NCBI GenBank assembly: GCA_948567375.1
Contig: OX419756.1
Coordinates: forward strand, 69,294,552-69,358,551
DNA: 64,000 nt
Direction: 5' to 3'
DNA from: Lunularia cruciata
Taxonomy: Eukaryota > Streptophyta > Marchantiopsida > Lunulariales > Lunulariaceae
Below are positions 20,568-32,008 of this stretch, in pieces (positions within the stretch are counted from its first letter, which is position 1; each line of letters starts with the position of its first letter). The translations under genes and the position numbers were made by a program. The notes under the pieces are model-generated. The model searched no databases and was not told the origin of the DNA. It saw only the letters and a program-made list of their open reading frames with translations.

Positions 20568-23191
20568 AGCAGTACTAGCCACTGTTCGGACCTGTAATGT
20601 TCATGCCCCATGTTGATATGGGTTAGGGTCCGTGCAGATAAACAAACTTCATTTGTACATTTTTTCTATGCTCTGTACTTCCCAAGAGAACGAGTACTTG
20701 TACATGACCTATGCCCCAGAGCATGTGGAGGCGTCATGACAGCTTTGCAAGCTACGTGCATATGTGACCACTTAGATTAAAGGAATCCTGCATTAGATCC
20801 TCATGCAGAGTTGACACACGATTTACCTTTCACAGACGTTCGTCAGATATACAATTGTGATGTAAAATAATCTTAATTTCCTCTTATATTGGAACAAGAG
20901 GTGCATTGTGAAGTATAAGCTCTCAGCCGGACGTGGTGACCTCTGAATCTGCTCTTGAGTATCAACCGATCGCACTCAGACTTTTCATATATACTAGCAT
21001 TAAATCGGACAATTCACTTACATCTTTCCGATTTATATATGAGTATATGACAGTTTCCTTAATCTGGTCAACCAATTTTGTAGAGGACAAACTGTAGTAC
21101 AGGTGCTTCCATTCAGAGCTGAAGACACCAATTAAAGGCTAGATCATGGCATAGGAGGCTTATTCCATATCATGCCCATAGTTCTGTTCGGATCTACCTC
21201 GGTTTAGTTACTGTCGCAGTTATCTCCAATCCTCCTTTGGGCGTCAAATATATGGGTAGTAAGCATATGTTTCGGACCCTTATTTTGACCATGGAAAGGA
21301 AGTTTTTAATATCTTTCTAGGTAGAGCTCGACGATGTTACTTCGCACTGTACTCGCGAGATGTTTTATATGTGTGGGACTGCATTGCTTTGTGTACATGG
21401 TCAAAACTTGGATCACGATGTTTGGATGGGAAATAAGGACATTGTCAAGATCTTGAGATGCTTGTTATGCCTCCATACCTGTAACATACTTATAAGTATG
21501 CGATATTAGAGCAGCTCATGGATACGCTTAAAAGTGACTATTCTGTGCAACGCTATTCAAGTTAGTGCTTATTTATTTCATCTATCCACTAACTAGGAAT
21601 GGCGATTGAAAGTTAGTCACTTCTGAATCGGTAAATGCCATGAGCATTGCACGTACGGCTGCCTTACAAGCTGCACTTTCATTTGACAGATGAGAACTAG
21701 GTAAAATGTGCCTCCTGATTACAATCTCCATCGAGTCTATTAGCTTATGCATATTTCATGCTTGTACTGCAGCTGTACAACGATTACGCTTGCCTGCTAT
21801 CATCATCAAATCTTCATATGCTTATATTTACGGTTTCTAGTACCTCCTCACAGGGGTTCCCACACATAATTCGTCCAAATATCCTTGCAGATAGATTGTT
21901 TTGACTTGCTTCTACTTCCTGACTCTGATCCACTCTCCCTCCGCACTGATTTCCTAAAGTATCGTGACCTCCCAATTAATCTCCTTGACCAAGAAATGAT
22001 TGGATGCTCTCAGAGTACTGTACAGTTCAGGGTTTAGTTTCTCGGTCTTAGTCAAAATGATCGACATCCAAGCCATGTGCTTCTTTCCTATGCATTTCCG
22101 AGTTTCATATTAGGCAACGTCGACATTCTAGATACTCATGCATATGGCATCCAGTTTTTAACAATTGAGATGCGCTCCGGATCCATTTATTCGACCCGAC
22201 AATGAACTACCTATATGAGCAAAAATTTATGGAAGTTACCATAGGCATAACTTGCAGACCTCTATATATTTCTGGTCTTGAGACTCGAAGGATTTATCCA
22301 GTATTTTCAATAGATTCAGTTCCGATTCCATTGACATCAGTGGGAACCTTTATTCAGGAAATAATTCAACTCTTTCTCCTCTCTAGAAACCACAAGAATC
22401 TTGAGGTCACAAGAATCTTGAGATAGAACGTATACTGTCAAAGCATTTAAATCGTAGCAATGGCCATATAAGATTCGTTGGCAATGTACGAGTCGAAGTT
22501 GGAGATGAGAAAAGGGCACGGAATCATTTACCCCGGAAATCAATTAGGTCATGGTTAGCCGTACCTCCGAGACCATTGACTGGTCAGTGACATGGCACGA
22601 AAAATCTCTTTGTGTGCCTAGCCTCAAGTCCACTGGTAGTTCTCCAAAAGTTGAAATATATCCCAGATGCTGAAGTTTTCAGCGGATCCTAGGCCTGGCT
22701 CTGCACCAGTTCCTTGAGTGGTGGGAGTAGCAACTCCCCCGGATGTGGTGAAGTGAGGTTCAGAATCGTGAGGTTAACAGTAGCAGCGTATGGACCATTC
22801 CGGGAGCAGTACAAATTATTTGGCTCAAAATGAATACCTGGAGCGGAGAAGCAGAAGACCTTACCTTCGTCATTATAAAAGTCATCCGATTAAACCAGCA
22901 AAAACATTGATTCAGAAAGCTGGAACTCACATACAGAAATGCATGTGGGCATGATCTTGTTAGCAGCTAACCTTCATGATCACTAGCTTGCAACTGTGGC
23001 ATATGCTCATCAATTGCCAAAATTCAACAGTAATTAGCTAAAATAAGTCACCACATGAGATGATTTAGATACACTGCAAGATTGAGAGATCCACTATCCA
23101 GTTTAATAAAAAGATTTATTCTGGGAATAAATGTATGGTTTCAAACTACCCTAGGATCACAGGAGGGGTCAAGTCGAAGACGAGCTTGTTG

Positions 23192-23473
23192 TATAAGTAT
23201 CTCCGCTGCCAAGTTTCAAGCAATTGTAGCACTCAGTTCCTGAGTGCTTCTGATGCACACTTGACAGTTGCAACGAACTTCACCTTGCATTCGCAGAGTC
23301 AGGTGAGTACGTTACGTTAAAAATGTCAACTCACTGAAACTACAAAAACTTTCATTTTGCAATTCGTTCCTTTGTACTACTAGCTGGTCATGCAATAACT
23401 TAGATGCATCTTGTATTCTTTTCTAATTCCAGAGTTTCTGACAGGTACTGAAATGGCTTTTTGAATCTTACAG
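23192..23473 (+). promoter_or_regulatory. PRX-B core promoter and predicted 5'-UTR intron
   Basis: TATAAG at 23,192-23,197 could set transcription near 23,225. A donor GTGAGT at 23,303 and an acceptor TTACAG ending 23,473 would remove a 171-nt intron containing an out-of-place ATG at 23,453 (a four-codon frame). All these elements are recognisable in the unit 2 pseudogene (TATAAG at 62,131, GTAAGT near 62,243, TTTCAG near 62,416). Confidence 0.4.
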
Positions 23474-23519
23474 GACAACGCTAGCAGAAAGAAGTAGGCG
23501 TCACCTAGAAATTGCCACA

Positions 23520-25083
23520 ATGGCTTTATACAGGTCTTTATTATTCTCCGGCGCCTTGCTCCTGGCAGCATGCGCTCTTCACCCGAGTCCTGCAGCTGCT
23601 AATGCTGCATCTCTTTCCGAAACATTTTACGCTCGTACGTGTCCTCAAGTGACAAAGATTGTTTCGTTGGTGGTTGAGAAAATTTTGGAGACTGACAAGA
23701 CTATGGCTGGAGCTTTGAATCGCTTGCAGTTTCATGATTGCTGGGTCCGGGTAAGGCACCCCCACATTCTCTATAAAACAGAGAGGAGAACCTGAGTTTG
23801 ACTTACAGACTGGAAGATTCTGGAGGACCTGCATGGGTAGTTTATGAACAAGTTTGCGTCAGCGAGAAGCTATTAGCGAATTAATAAGTAAAAGTTACTG
23901 TAGTAATATTTTCGCATAAATACCACATCATGCGAAAATATAATTTATGCTGGATCATGACGATAATCAGGTTAGCTTGCCGTGATATGTGATGTTCTTC
24001 CTTGCCCTTATACGAGTTGGCATTTTTCAGGGATGTGATGGATCCATTCTGCTCAACTCCACCGTAGACAGCCCAGCAGAGAACGAAGGATTTGGAAACT
24101 TTGAAATCAGAGGAATTCCCGAGATCGATTTGATTAAAAAAGCTGTCGAGTATGTTTGTCCAGGTGTTGTTTCATGCGCAGATATCATTGCTCTTGCAGC
24201 ACATGACGCCACTGTCAAAGTAAGTGATCTTTTAAGTTCCGTGTGAACGTCTGAGTCAAGCTTAGTAGTGTTCATACCTCCAGTCGGCTGTCAAGTTCCT
24301 TTCTTCCTTGATTTCCATCATCTAATATTATGTTGATGGTCGTTTCAGGTCGGAGGTCCTACATGGCCAGTATATCTTGGTCGTAGGGATGGTCTTGTTT
24401 CCTTGGCTGATGATGCTAACATCAATCTTCCTTTCCCTGTTTTGAATTTTGACCTACTGGTCGATAACTTTGCCCGCAAAGGGTTCAACGCAAGAGAAAT
24501 GATTGTGCTCTCAGGTACCACTATCAAAAACAAAATTTTTAGACCTAGGCCTCTTGTTCAAATTTCTTTTGGGTGAGTCAATGTCCTTCTTTCTCTAATC
24601 ACATTGCTCATATGCTAAGTATGATGATAAACATAAATGTCTAATTCCTCTGTGCTATGTATCCTACAATCAGGCGCTCACACTATTGGCCGAACCACTT
24701 GCAATGGTGTTGGCCCTCACCTCTACAACTTCACTGGAAGCGACAACCTTAACGATACCGACCCCACTCTAGATGTAGAATTCGCGGATATGCTAAAGAA
24801 GCTTTGTCCCAAGGGTAACAGAAATAACACTCTGTTCCTTGACTCAACCGCCACCAGATTCGACCATTTATATTACAAAAACGTCATATCGAACAAAGGA
24901 GTGTTCATCACGGATTCTGCCCTCATCACCAACTCCACAGGTAGAAGTCTCGTGAATGAGTTTTCAATCCGAGGATCGACCTGGTTCAATGAGTTCGCAA
25001 CTGCCATGGTGAAGATGGGCAACCTCGAACCATTGACCGGTTCTGCTGGGGAAATTAGGAAAACATGCCAATTTATCAACTAG
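23520..25083 (+). CDS. PRX-B: class III secretory peroxidase, four exons
   Basis: Exons are 23,520-23,750, 24,031-24,219, 24,349-24,514 and 24,674-25,083 (231, 189, 166, 410 nt), with GT-AG borders, giving 331 residues. Exons 2-4 match PRX-A in length exactly. The N-terminus is a signal peptide (MALYRSLLFSG..., cleavage probably after AAANA). Catalytic and structural motifs are RLQFHDCWVR, GCDGS, VVSCADI, GGPTWPVYLGRRDG, LSGAHTIG with the proximal His, and RFDHLYYK near the proximal calcium site. Potential N-glycosylation sites include NST, NFT and NNT. It is divergent from PRX-A with about 3.8 kb between start codons. AATAAA occurs at 25,311. It should be a haem peroxidase of the wall or apoplast; the physiological substrate cannot be told from sequence. 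Confidence 0.9.
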
Positions 25084-25555
25084 TGATAAATTCGATAGAC
25101 TAGAATTTACACCGATTTCATTCAGAGGTTCTCTCTCAAATTGAGAGCATCAACATTTTTACGTAGTGAAAAATAAGCCCTACACACAACGGTGTGAATA
25201 GAATATCACAGAAGTCAGTTTCAGACACTATGTGGCCGGCACTGCTACTGTCAACGTTGCGACTATAATACTTTTTTGTGATACCTGTTGGATAACTTCA
25301 GTAACAGTTTAATAAACCAAGTTGAACGTATTCTGGAATAAAAGATTGGTTGGGCACTGCTCACTATGAAATTATTTTCGGTACCATGAGCCCATACTCC
25401 ATACTGCACAAATACGGATTCGTGCACCTGGTTATGGAACGGGGAACATCATGTGATCATGAATTACGATTCGACAATACATAATTACGATTATGAATCT
25501 ATCCACTAACTAGGAATGACGATTGAAAGTTAGTCACTTTTGAATTAGTACATGT
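25084..25555 (+). other. 3' flank of PRX-B with a repeated 55-bp segment
   Basis: No gene is seen. AATAAA motifs at 25,311 and near 25,337 could direct polyadenylation. Bases 25,499-25,553 repeat 21,581-21,635 in direct orientation with a few mismatches, so PRX-B and its upstream region lie between two copies. The copia LTR begins right after the repeat. Confidence 0.55.
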
Positions 25556-25976
25556 TGTTAGAAATACAGTCCCAAGGACCTCTCGCAATAGCATATCATA
25601 AGGCCCATTAAACATAAATCAGAGGACTAACAAGAAATAACGTGGTTCACTCTTTGTCCCGGAAGCTACCTCCACAACTGAAACAGGCTCACACCAGCCT
25701 TCGAACCTTTATTTCAATTGCACATATGTATATATATACACACAGGGATAGTCCCTATGTCATCCGTGTAAACTCCTGATTATAGACCTGCCGGACTTCA
25801 TGGGTATTGACCACTCAAGATATCTAGTCACTTTAATACTCAACCTTAGAAGTGACTGAATATATATCTAACAAGTGACTGCCCATCATTGCATGATACA
25901 ATAAGGAGTTCCCATCAGTCAAGTTTTGCTCTTGCTCTTGATCAAGCAAGTCACTTATAGCAAGCCAAACATAACA
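25556..25976 (-). repeat. Ty1/Copia 3' LTR
   Basis: The stretch is 421 bp with inverted ends TGTTA/TAACA. On the minus strand it follows the copia pol end and a purine-rich GCAAAAGGTGGA at about 25,978-25,991. The 5' LTR is absent, so no target duplication can be read. Confidence 0.65.
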
Positions 25977-26005
25977 AAATCCACCTTTTGCATGTATCCA
26001 CCTTA

Positions 26006-27078
26006 TCATCCCGAAGAGCAACATTGAACGTTGAGCAAGTTCATGCATAACTTGAACTTCTCAACGGGAACAGGTTTAGTCAACATATCACCTAACATAT
26101 CAGCTGCGTTTACCTCTGTGCCAATCTTTTGCAAATTGGTTTCACCATTTGTCACAACTTCCCAGATAAAATGATGTTTCACATCAATATGCTTTGTCCT
26201 TGGATGATATACTTGATTCTTTGCCAAGTGAATAGCGCTTTGGCTATCAAAAAAAAGTGTGGACTTCATATTAAGGAGTCCTACATCCTTGGCTAATCTT
26301 TGTAGCCATATTGCGTCTTTGGCAGCCTCAGTTGTGGCCATAAATTCCACCTTTGTAGTAGAAAGAGCAACAGTAGATTGGAGAGTAGACTTCCAACTTA
26401 CAGCACCACCAACAAGTGTAAAAACAAATCCTGTTGTAGACCTTCTCTTATCCAAGTCTCTGGCAAAATCAGAATCTACATACCCTATAATTCCTTCTTC
26501 TTTTTCCTTCTCCACATCAAAGGTAATGCCAATATTTATAGTCCCTTTCAAGTAACCAAGTATCCACTTCACAACTTCCCAATGTTGTTTCCTTGGGTTT
26601 GCCATGTATCTACGCACCATACTCACAACATATGAGATATCTGATCTAGTGCAGGCCATAGCATACATTAAACTTCCAACAGCACTAGCATAAGGAATAT
26701 TTGACATTACTTTTCTCTCCTCTTCATTTGATGGACATTTCTCTAATGATATCCTGAAATGACTTGCCATTGGAGTGTTCACTGGTTTTGCTTTATCCAT
26801 GCCAAACCGAGCAAGTAAGTTTTCCAAATATCTCCTTTGAGATATCAATAAATTTCCCTTGCTCCTGTCCTGGTGGATTTCAATCCCAAATTCCATCTTT
26901 GAAGAACCCAAGTCCTTCATATCAAACTCCTTACCAAGTTGTGCTTTCAATTTCTCCACCTCAACTATATCCTTTGCAGCAATCAACATATCATCCACAT
27001 ATGGTACCAAGATGATTAAATCAAATACTCTAGGTCCATGTAGCTTCCTGAGGTACACACAACAATCTGATTCACTTC
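26006..27078 (-). pseudogene. Ty1/Copia pol fragment: RT C-terminus and RNase H
   Basis: The minus-strand frame is open for over 350 codons. It starts within RT (SESDCCVYLRK), has the catalytic YVDDMLIA, the copia motif MKDLGSSKMEFGIEI, and the full RNase H region (GYVDSDFARDLDKRRSTTG, LSTTKVEFMATTEAAKD, DSQSAIHLAKN, RTKHIDVKHHF). Order and motifs are those of Ty1/Copia. No start codon is needed because it is a 5'-truncated polyprotein; it ends at TGA near 26,006. It joins a family B remnant at about 27,079. Confidence 0.88.
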
Positions 27079-28280
27079 TGTTATAAGAAAGGAGAGATGG
27101 AGTCCCACAAGAGGAAGGGGCTTGAGCAAAACAATGATGTTGTTACAATTGCGGCCAAGTTGGGCATGTAGCCATCTATTTTCATGCTCATCTTCTTAGA
27201 TGCCCTTGGCCTCCATAGAGGTAACCTTTGAACAACATGGAGAAAAATCAAGGAGGATGCTGAAATCACATCAAAAAACAAATATTGCTAGTAATTATAC
27301 CTCATGGCCTTATTGGCTTGATGGAGAAGAGTAAAAGTGGGAGAAAGAAGAGGAAAAGTGTACAAAGGTGAAGGATGGTAAAAACACAACTTATTGTCAT
27401 AAATGGAGTTCTAAAAAACAATCAAATGAGAGTATTGATGGACCCTAGAGCACTAGAGAATTTCTTGTCTTGCTCTACTATAATAAGGTTGGGGATGGAA
27501 CTAAAGAAGGATGAGAATGAAGAAGTAGAGTTATCTAATGGTTAGACATAGAGGATTGAAAGGTAACACACATTGTACATGAGTATCAAGAAGCAACTGA
27601 GTGACAAATGATATGGTTAGCTTGTTATGATATAATCTTAGGTATGCCATGGATGGAACATTACAAGTCTACAGTTGATTGAAGAAAGAAAGTAGTGAGA
27701 ACTAGCCAATGGAAGATCTTTGGAGTTAAAGAAAGATAACAAAGGCAAGAATTTTCTCTCTATATCATTGGGACAATGTCTATTGGTAAGACAAATAGAT
27801 GTTTCATGGGTCTAATAAGAGAAGTCCAAAATGTGCAACTCAATTGATAGAATCATGGGAAATTGAAAGATGTGCTAAATGAATTTCAAGATATCTTTTA
27901 GAATGATTTACCCTTGAGATTACTACCAAAAAGGAGAGTATATCATAAAATTGAGATATGTTTTGCAAATACATCTCCTTGTAAGCCCCATATCTACTAT
28001 CACCTCAAGAGTGTAAGGCACAAATTGAGGATATGTTGGAGAAAAGATCTATCCAACCCAACATGTCACTATATAAGGCTCATATCTTGTTTGTGAAGAA
28101 GAAAGATGGGTTAATGCATATGTGAATTGAATTTTGAGGAGTAAATCAAAAAATAGCAGAGAAAAAATTCCCATTACTTTTGCATAGATGACCAGTTCAA
28201 TCAACTTAATAAAGCCAAGCACTTCATTAAAACTTGATCTATGGAGTGATTACAACCAAATTTGGATTGTAGAAGGAAAG
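27079..28280 (+). pseudogene. Family B-like remnant: gag knuckle, protease, partial RT
   Basis: A zinc-knuckle text (CYNCGQVGHVAIYF near 27,140) lacks its last Cys. The protease follows (near 27,400-27,700, with MDPRALENF and a decayed ILGMPWMEHY) and an RT start (FVKKKDG near 28,090, then KLDLWSDYN near 28,225). It breaks off near 28,280. Frequent stops show age. It keeps the gag-protease side that is missing from the B elements at 8,164 and 42,156. Confidence 0.65.
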
Positions 28281-28380
28281 GCGACTGCGTAGGAAAAATG
28301 AAGGATGGCAATGGGAATGGGAAGACCCCATCAAGCCGTACAAGGGAGAGACAAAAAAGGTAACATGGGGCTAAGCCCTA
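28281..28380. other. Short unassigned junction sequence
   Basis: I see no feature in these 100 bases. They link the family B remnant to the sequence that recurs at 63,604, so the breakpoint of the tandem unit is probably at or just before 28,381. Confidence 0.4.
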
Positions 28381-28815
28381 GACGGATCCAAAGAAGAACA
28401 AGTACAAAGATCCTTCACCCAACAATTCAAAACCAAAGACCATATAACATTTGAATGTCACCACAAACTAAGCAAGGAGCCTCCACCAAGGACCATTGAT
28501 GTCCCACTAAAGAGTTCTTGCATGAGTATAGTGAATGTACCCACAAAAGATTGTTGGCCAAGGAGCCCTTGCTATAAAATTGAGTGTTGGCCAAGTAATT
28601 TCATTTATGATCAAATTTCTAGTGAGTTAACCCAATAGCAAAGAGCAAACTTAGATTTATTGGAATTAGGACTTCTTTTGGTTAGTGGTCTTCATTACTA
28701 TCAAAATGGTGAGAGTTCAAAGAGAAATGAGCAGTGAGAACTACCCCAACAATTATGAAATCTTTTGAGCAACAACTTTGAAATGAAGATGTTATGTCTT
28801 GAAAAGGGAGAGGTT
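28381..28815 (+). mobile_element. Internal-deletion retroelement derivative (unit 2)
   Basis: This is the unit 2 counterpart of 1-388, with about 50 more bases at its left end (GACGGATCCAAAGAAG...) that also occur at 63,603. It has the same gag-start to pol-end deletion junction after CCCCAACAATTAT near 28,758. Confidence 0.6.
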
Positions 28816-29002
28816 TGTAATACCAATAACTACACATATTATCTAGAGGTAGAAATGAGCTTGGTAATGTCAGAAAGGATGTTATATATGATGGACTAAG
28901 TAGATTAGGTAAAGGTATCACCAAAAGAATATTTTCACTAATAGAGTAAGACCCAAAAATGCCCTAAAAATGGAAAAGAATTCTTTCCTATGGAAGCAAA
29001 AG
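28816..29002 (+). repeat. Family B LTR, first part (unit 2)
   Basis: It matches 389-564 and ends in the same AAAAG (28,998-29,002) that precedes the A1-type insertion. A 13-base insertion (ATGCCCTAAAAAT) distinguishes it from unit 1. Confidence 0.75.
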
Positions 29003-29145
29003 TGTAACAATATGGAGTTTAGCGACGAAGTTAGTCAGACTTACAAAATAGATAATAAGACAAAATAGCCTAGAATATTCTAGAAGCGTCTAAGAAGCTT
29101 CTTGGGAAGCTTCCCAACTAGTTAACTTGCACCCTAAGCAGGTAG
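29003..29145 (+). repeat. Truncated 5' LTR of the A1 counterpart
   Basis: It is the first 143 bp of the family A LTR in plus orientation. It stops at GGTAG (29,141-29,145), where an inverted family A element begins. GGTAG is a candidate target site. Confidence 0.78.
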
Positions 29146-29557
29146 TGTAAAAGATCAAAATCGAGGAGAGAAATAGAAGAATGGAAACTCACATTGGGAC
29201 ACTTGAATGAGGGAAAACTCCGAATGCCTAGCATGAGCTTTGGCTTTGGTATTTATAGGTAGCAAACAAGGCCCTTGAGAAGCTTCTCAAGAAGTTTCCT
29301 CAAGCCACTTTCTTAGAGTGCAAGCCAAGTTAACTAGGAAGCTTCTCAAGAAGCTTCCTTCTAGAAGCCGCCTACTTGGCGTGCAAGCTAAGCTAGTTGG
29401 AAGCTTCTAGAAGCTACTTACTTAAGGTGCAAGCTAAGCTAACCGGAAAGCTTTCCAAGAAGCTTTCTAGATACTTCTTGAATATTCTAGGCTAATTTGT
29501 CTTATGTGCTACTTCGTGAGCGTGACTGACTTCGTCGCTAAACTCTATATTGTTACA
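29146..29557 (-). repeat. 3' LTR of A2
   Basis: The LTR is 412 bp, with ends TGTAAAAGATC and TTGTTACA on the plus strand. It is closest to the left LTR of A5 (47,485-47,896), of the same length. The AATATTC core is kept but the first heat-shock element is weakened relative to A1. Confidence 0.82.
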
Positions 29558-30091
29558 TATTCCCCGGCCGCTAGTTGGTGATGTCCTCGTCGCCAGTGAA
29601 GCTTCGAATTCTTGGATGGCCGTCTGTGGATTGTGGAGGTGAGAAAGAGATTCCCAGGTGGCATCATGAAGGGGATACACTTTCCAAAGGACCTTGTACT
29701 CCGTATGTTGGCGACGGCCTCGTTGAATATGGCGATGCGCAAGGATACGATCAACTTTGTACTTCTCATGATCATTGATAGGGATAGGAAGAGGGGGAGG
29801 TTGGACTCAAGAGGAAAAGGAAGAGGGGTTAGAAACAAAGGGTTTCAACTTGGAAACATGACAGATAGGATGGATACGCATGTGACAAGGCAAGGCAAGA
29901 TGATGAGAAACAGGAGAGACAATTTGGGTGATATCAAAGAGTCCTATCCAATTAGGAGCAAGTTTACAAACTTGGGTATCAAGTGGGAGAGGGAGGTTAC
30001 TAGAGGATAGCATGACTTTATCACCGACTTCAAAGGTGAAATCTCGACGATGGTGGTCCGCATATTGTTTTTCAGCGATTCTGAGCAACAA
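29492..30091 (-). pseudogene. A2 chromodomain and integrase C-terminus
   Basis: Minus-strand text includes NWIGLFDITQIVSP (GPY/F region, with Leu for Pro) and a degraded chromodomain ending PLHDATWESLSH. The final frame again continues into the LTR and encodes CNNIEFSDEVSHA before a stop at 29,492. Confidence 0.7.
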
Positions 30092-30133
30092 GGAGGTGAG
30101 ACTTGGCTTGTTGGAGAGATTGGGATAAAGTGG

Positions 30134-30660
30134 TCAAGAATGTGGAAGTATGAGGAACCTGAGATGGAGGGGGAGCAAGAAGAGAATCTGGAACAAGCAG
30201 ATCTTGGCCAAAATTGAGAGAGAAAGGAGAGAATCCGGTGCTTGCCTATTTGGAATTGTTGTAGGTAACTTTGGGAGCGGCAAGACATTCATCCCAATTG
30301 GTATGATGGACATTGACAAAGGCACGCAACATATTCTCCAATGTACGATTTGCACATTCGGTTTGTCCATCAGTTTGAGGATGATAGGCCGTGGACAAAG
30401 CAAGCTTGGTGTCGAGTATCTGAAAGAGTGCTTTCCAAAACTTCCCGATAAAGCGAGGATCACGGTCAGAGATAAGTACGCGTGGCATTCCATGATGCTT
30501 GAAGACATTATTGAAGTAGATTTGCGCTAAGGTTGGAGCATCCACGGTATCACAGGTTGGTGCCAAGTGGATTTGCTTACTAAGCTTATCCACAAACACC
30601 ACGATGGCGGTGTGTTCTTGTTTTGTCTTTGGCAAGGATGTGATGAGATCCAAGCTCACA
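30134..30660 (-). pseudogene. A2 integrase core
   Basis: An open minus-strand stretch (30,246-30,659) holds SLDLITSLPK, VFVDKLSKQIHLAP, LISDRDPRF and HPQTDGQTE, so all three acidic catalytic positions are retained. It is the best preserved integrase core in the window, but it is cut off from the rest of pol. Confidence 0.75.
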
Positions 30661-31288
30661 TGCTCCCAATGAGCTGATGGAACGGCAAGTGGTTGAAGGA
30701 GTCCACCCGGCTTTTGGTTGCTGGCCTTGTTACGTTGGCAGCTCTCACACGATCGGACAAATTCTTGAACATCTCATGTCATGTTGGGCCACCACCATTG
30801 ACGTTGGAGGGTACCCAAGGTCTTGTCTGCACCCATGTGACCAACGATGTGTAAATCATGGGCTTCTTGAAAGCAAACAAGTCGAAGATCACCTTTGGCT
30901 GGAACATAGATCTGGTCTGTAAAACCCGCAGAATGCAGTGGATTTGCTTACTAAGCTTATCCACAAACACCACGATGGCGGTGTGTTCTTGTTTTGTCTT
31001 TGGCAAGGATGTGATGAGATCCAAGCTCACATGCTCCCAATGAGCTGATGGAACGGCAAGTGGTTGAAGGAGTCCACCCGGCTTATGGTTGCTAGCCTTG
31101 TTACGTTGGCAGCTCTCACACGATCGGACAAATTCTCGAACATCTCATGTCATGTTGGGCCACCACCATTGACGTTGGAGGGTACCCAAGGTCTTGTCCG
31201 CACCCATGTGACCAGCGATGGGTAAATCATGGGCTTCTTGAAAGCGCACATGTCGAAGATCACCTTTGGCTGGAACATAGATCTGGTC
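30567..31288. repeat. 371-bp tandem direct duplication inside integrase
   Basis: The stretch beginning GTGGATTTGCTTAC at 30,567 repeats at 30,938 and runs to the family C border. The two copies differ by roughly ten substitutions. They cover the integrase zinc-binding region and the start of the core. Confidence 0.88.
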
Positions 31289-31967
31289 TGTAACACCCAT
31301 TTGTGCATGTGTGTGGTATTGTGATATTTAGCTTGGTATTACAAGTACTTAAGAGATATTATTTATATAGAGATAAAGGATGGTTCTATATTAGTCATGG
31401 TTAGCTAAAGTTAATCATATCTAAGATAGATGGGACCTTACTTTAGAGGAAGTAGAAAAGATGAGCACCACTATGTTGGATTTTAGTGTGTTGACTTGGT
31501 ATTATTCCTAGGTGTTTGGCTTTGAGGAAAGAGTTGAGAACTCTTGGGCCCGTAAGCCTTTTTGTTTTGGATTCTTCTTTAGTCCAAGGATAGCCCATGT
31601 GAAGGAATCCTTGCTTTAGTGGTTGGGTCAAGATAAGGGGAATATGCCCATGTGAATGGATATTCCTTTCTACTTTTTGACTTTACTTGACTTTTAGTCT
31701 AGTAACTTGAGTTACTCTGGTAATTAGTAACTTTGGTACGTAACTATTTCACAAGTATATAAACAAGGGGTGAGGAGGTACTCATCATCCTTTCATTTGC
31801 AACTATCTCTCTCTCATTGAGTTCTCTAGTGAGCAATGTCTTGAGTCTTTGAGTGTTAGCCTTGGAGGAGTATGATGGAGTTTGGGTTCCTTGTCTTCTT
31901 AGTCCATGGTGCGCTATCATAATAGCCATCAGAGGTTCATCTTGAGTGAGAGACAGGCCGGCTCACA
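31289..31967 (+). repeat. Family C 5' LTR
   Basis: The LTR is 679 bp, TGTAACACCC...GGCTCACA. A TATA box (TATATAAAC) lies at 31,756-31,764. Part of a second, diverged LTR of this family is at about 63,150-63,385. Confidence 0.72.
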
Positions 31968-31969
31968 TT

Positions 31970-31987
31970 TTTGGTTCCGTTGCCGGG
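31970..31987 (+). other. Family C primer binding site
   Basis: TTGGTTCCGTTGCCGGGA follows the LTR after a two- to three-base spacer. It resembles the TGGCGCCGTTGCCGGGGA site, commonly matched to tRNA-Asp in plant Gypsy elements, with a few mismatches. Confidence 0.6.
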
Positions 31988-32008
31988 AGCTCTCTAGAAG
32001 GCAAGATA

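Larger units (their letters stand above)
19830..23190. other. Divergent intergenic region between PRX-A and PRX-B
   Basis: No gene is supported; short open frames here are not kept in the other unit. It holds a hairpin (TGACGACAA...TTGTCGTCA, 20,425-20,453), a perfect palindrome at 20,480 and duplicated CACGTG boxes. Similarity to unit 2 is very high to about 21,930 and then drops. Confidence 0.6.
29146..31288 (-). mobile_element. A2: inverted family A 3' half
   Basis: A minus-strand family A element starts with its 3' LTR at 29,146 and continues through chromodomain and integrase to 31,288, where the family C LTR begins. RT, protease, gag and the other LTR are absent. It may once have been inserted whole at GGTAG and later lost its 5' part in the rearrangement that brought in family C. 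Confidence 0.78.
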
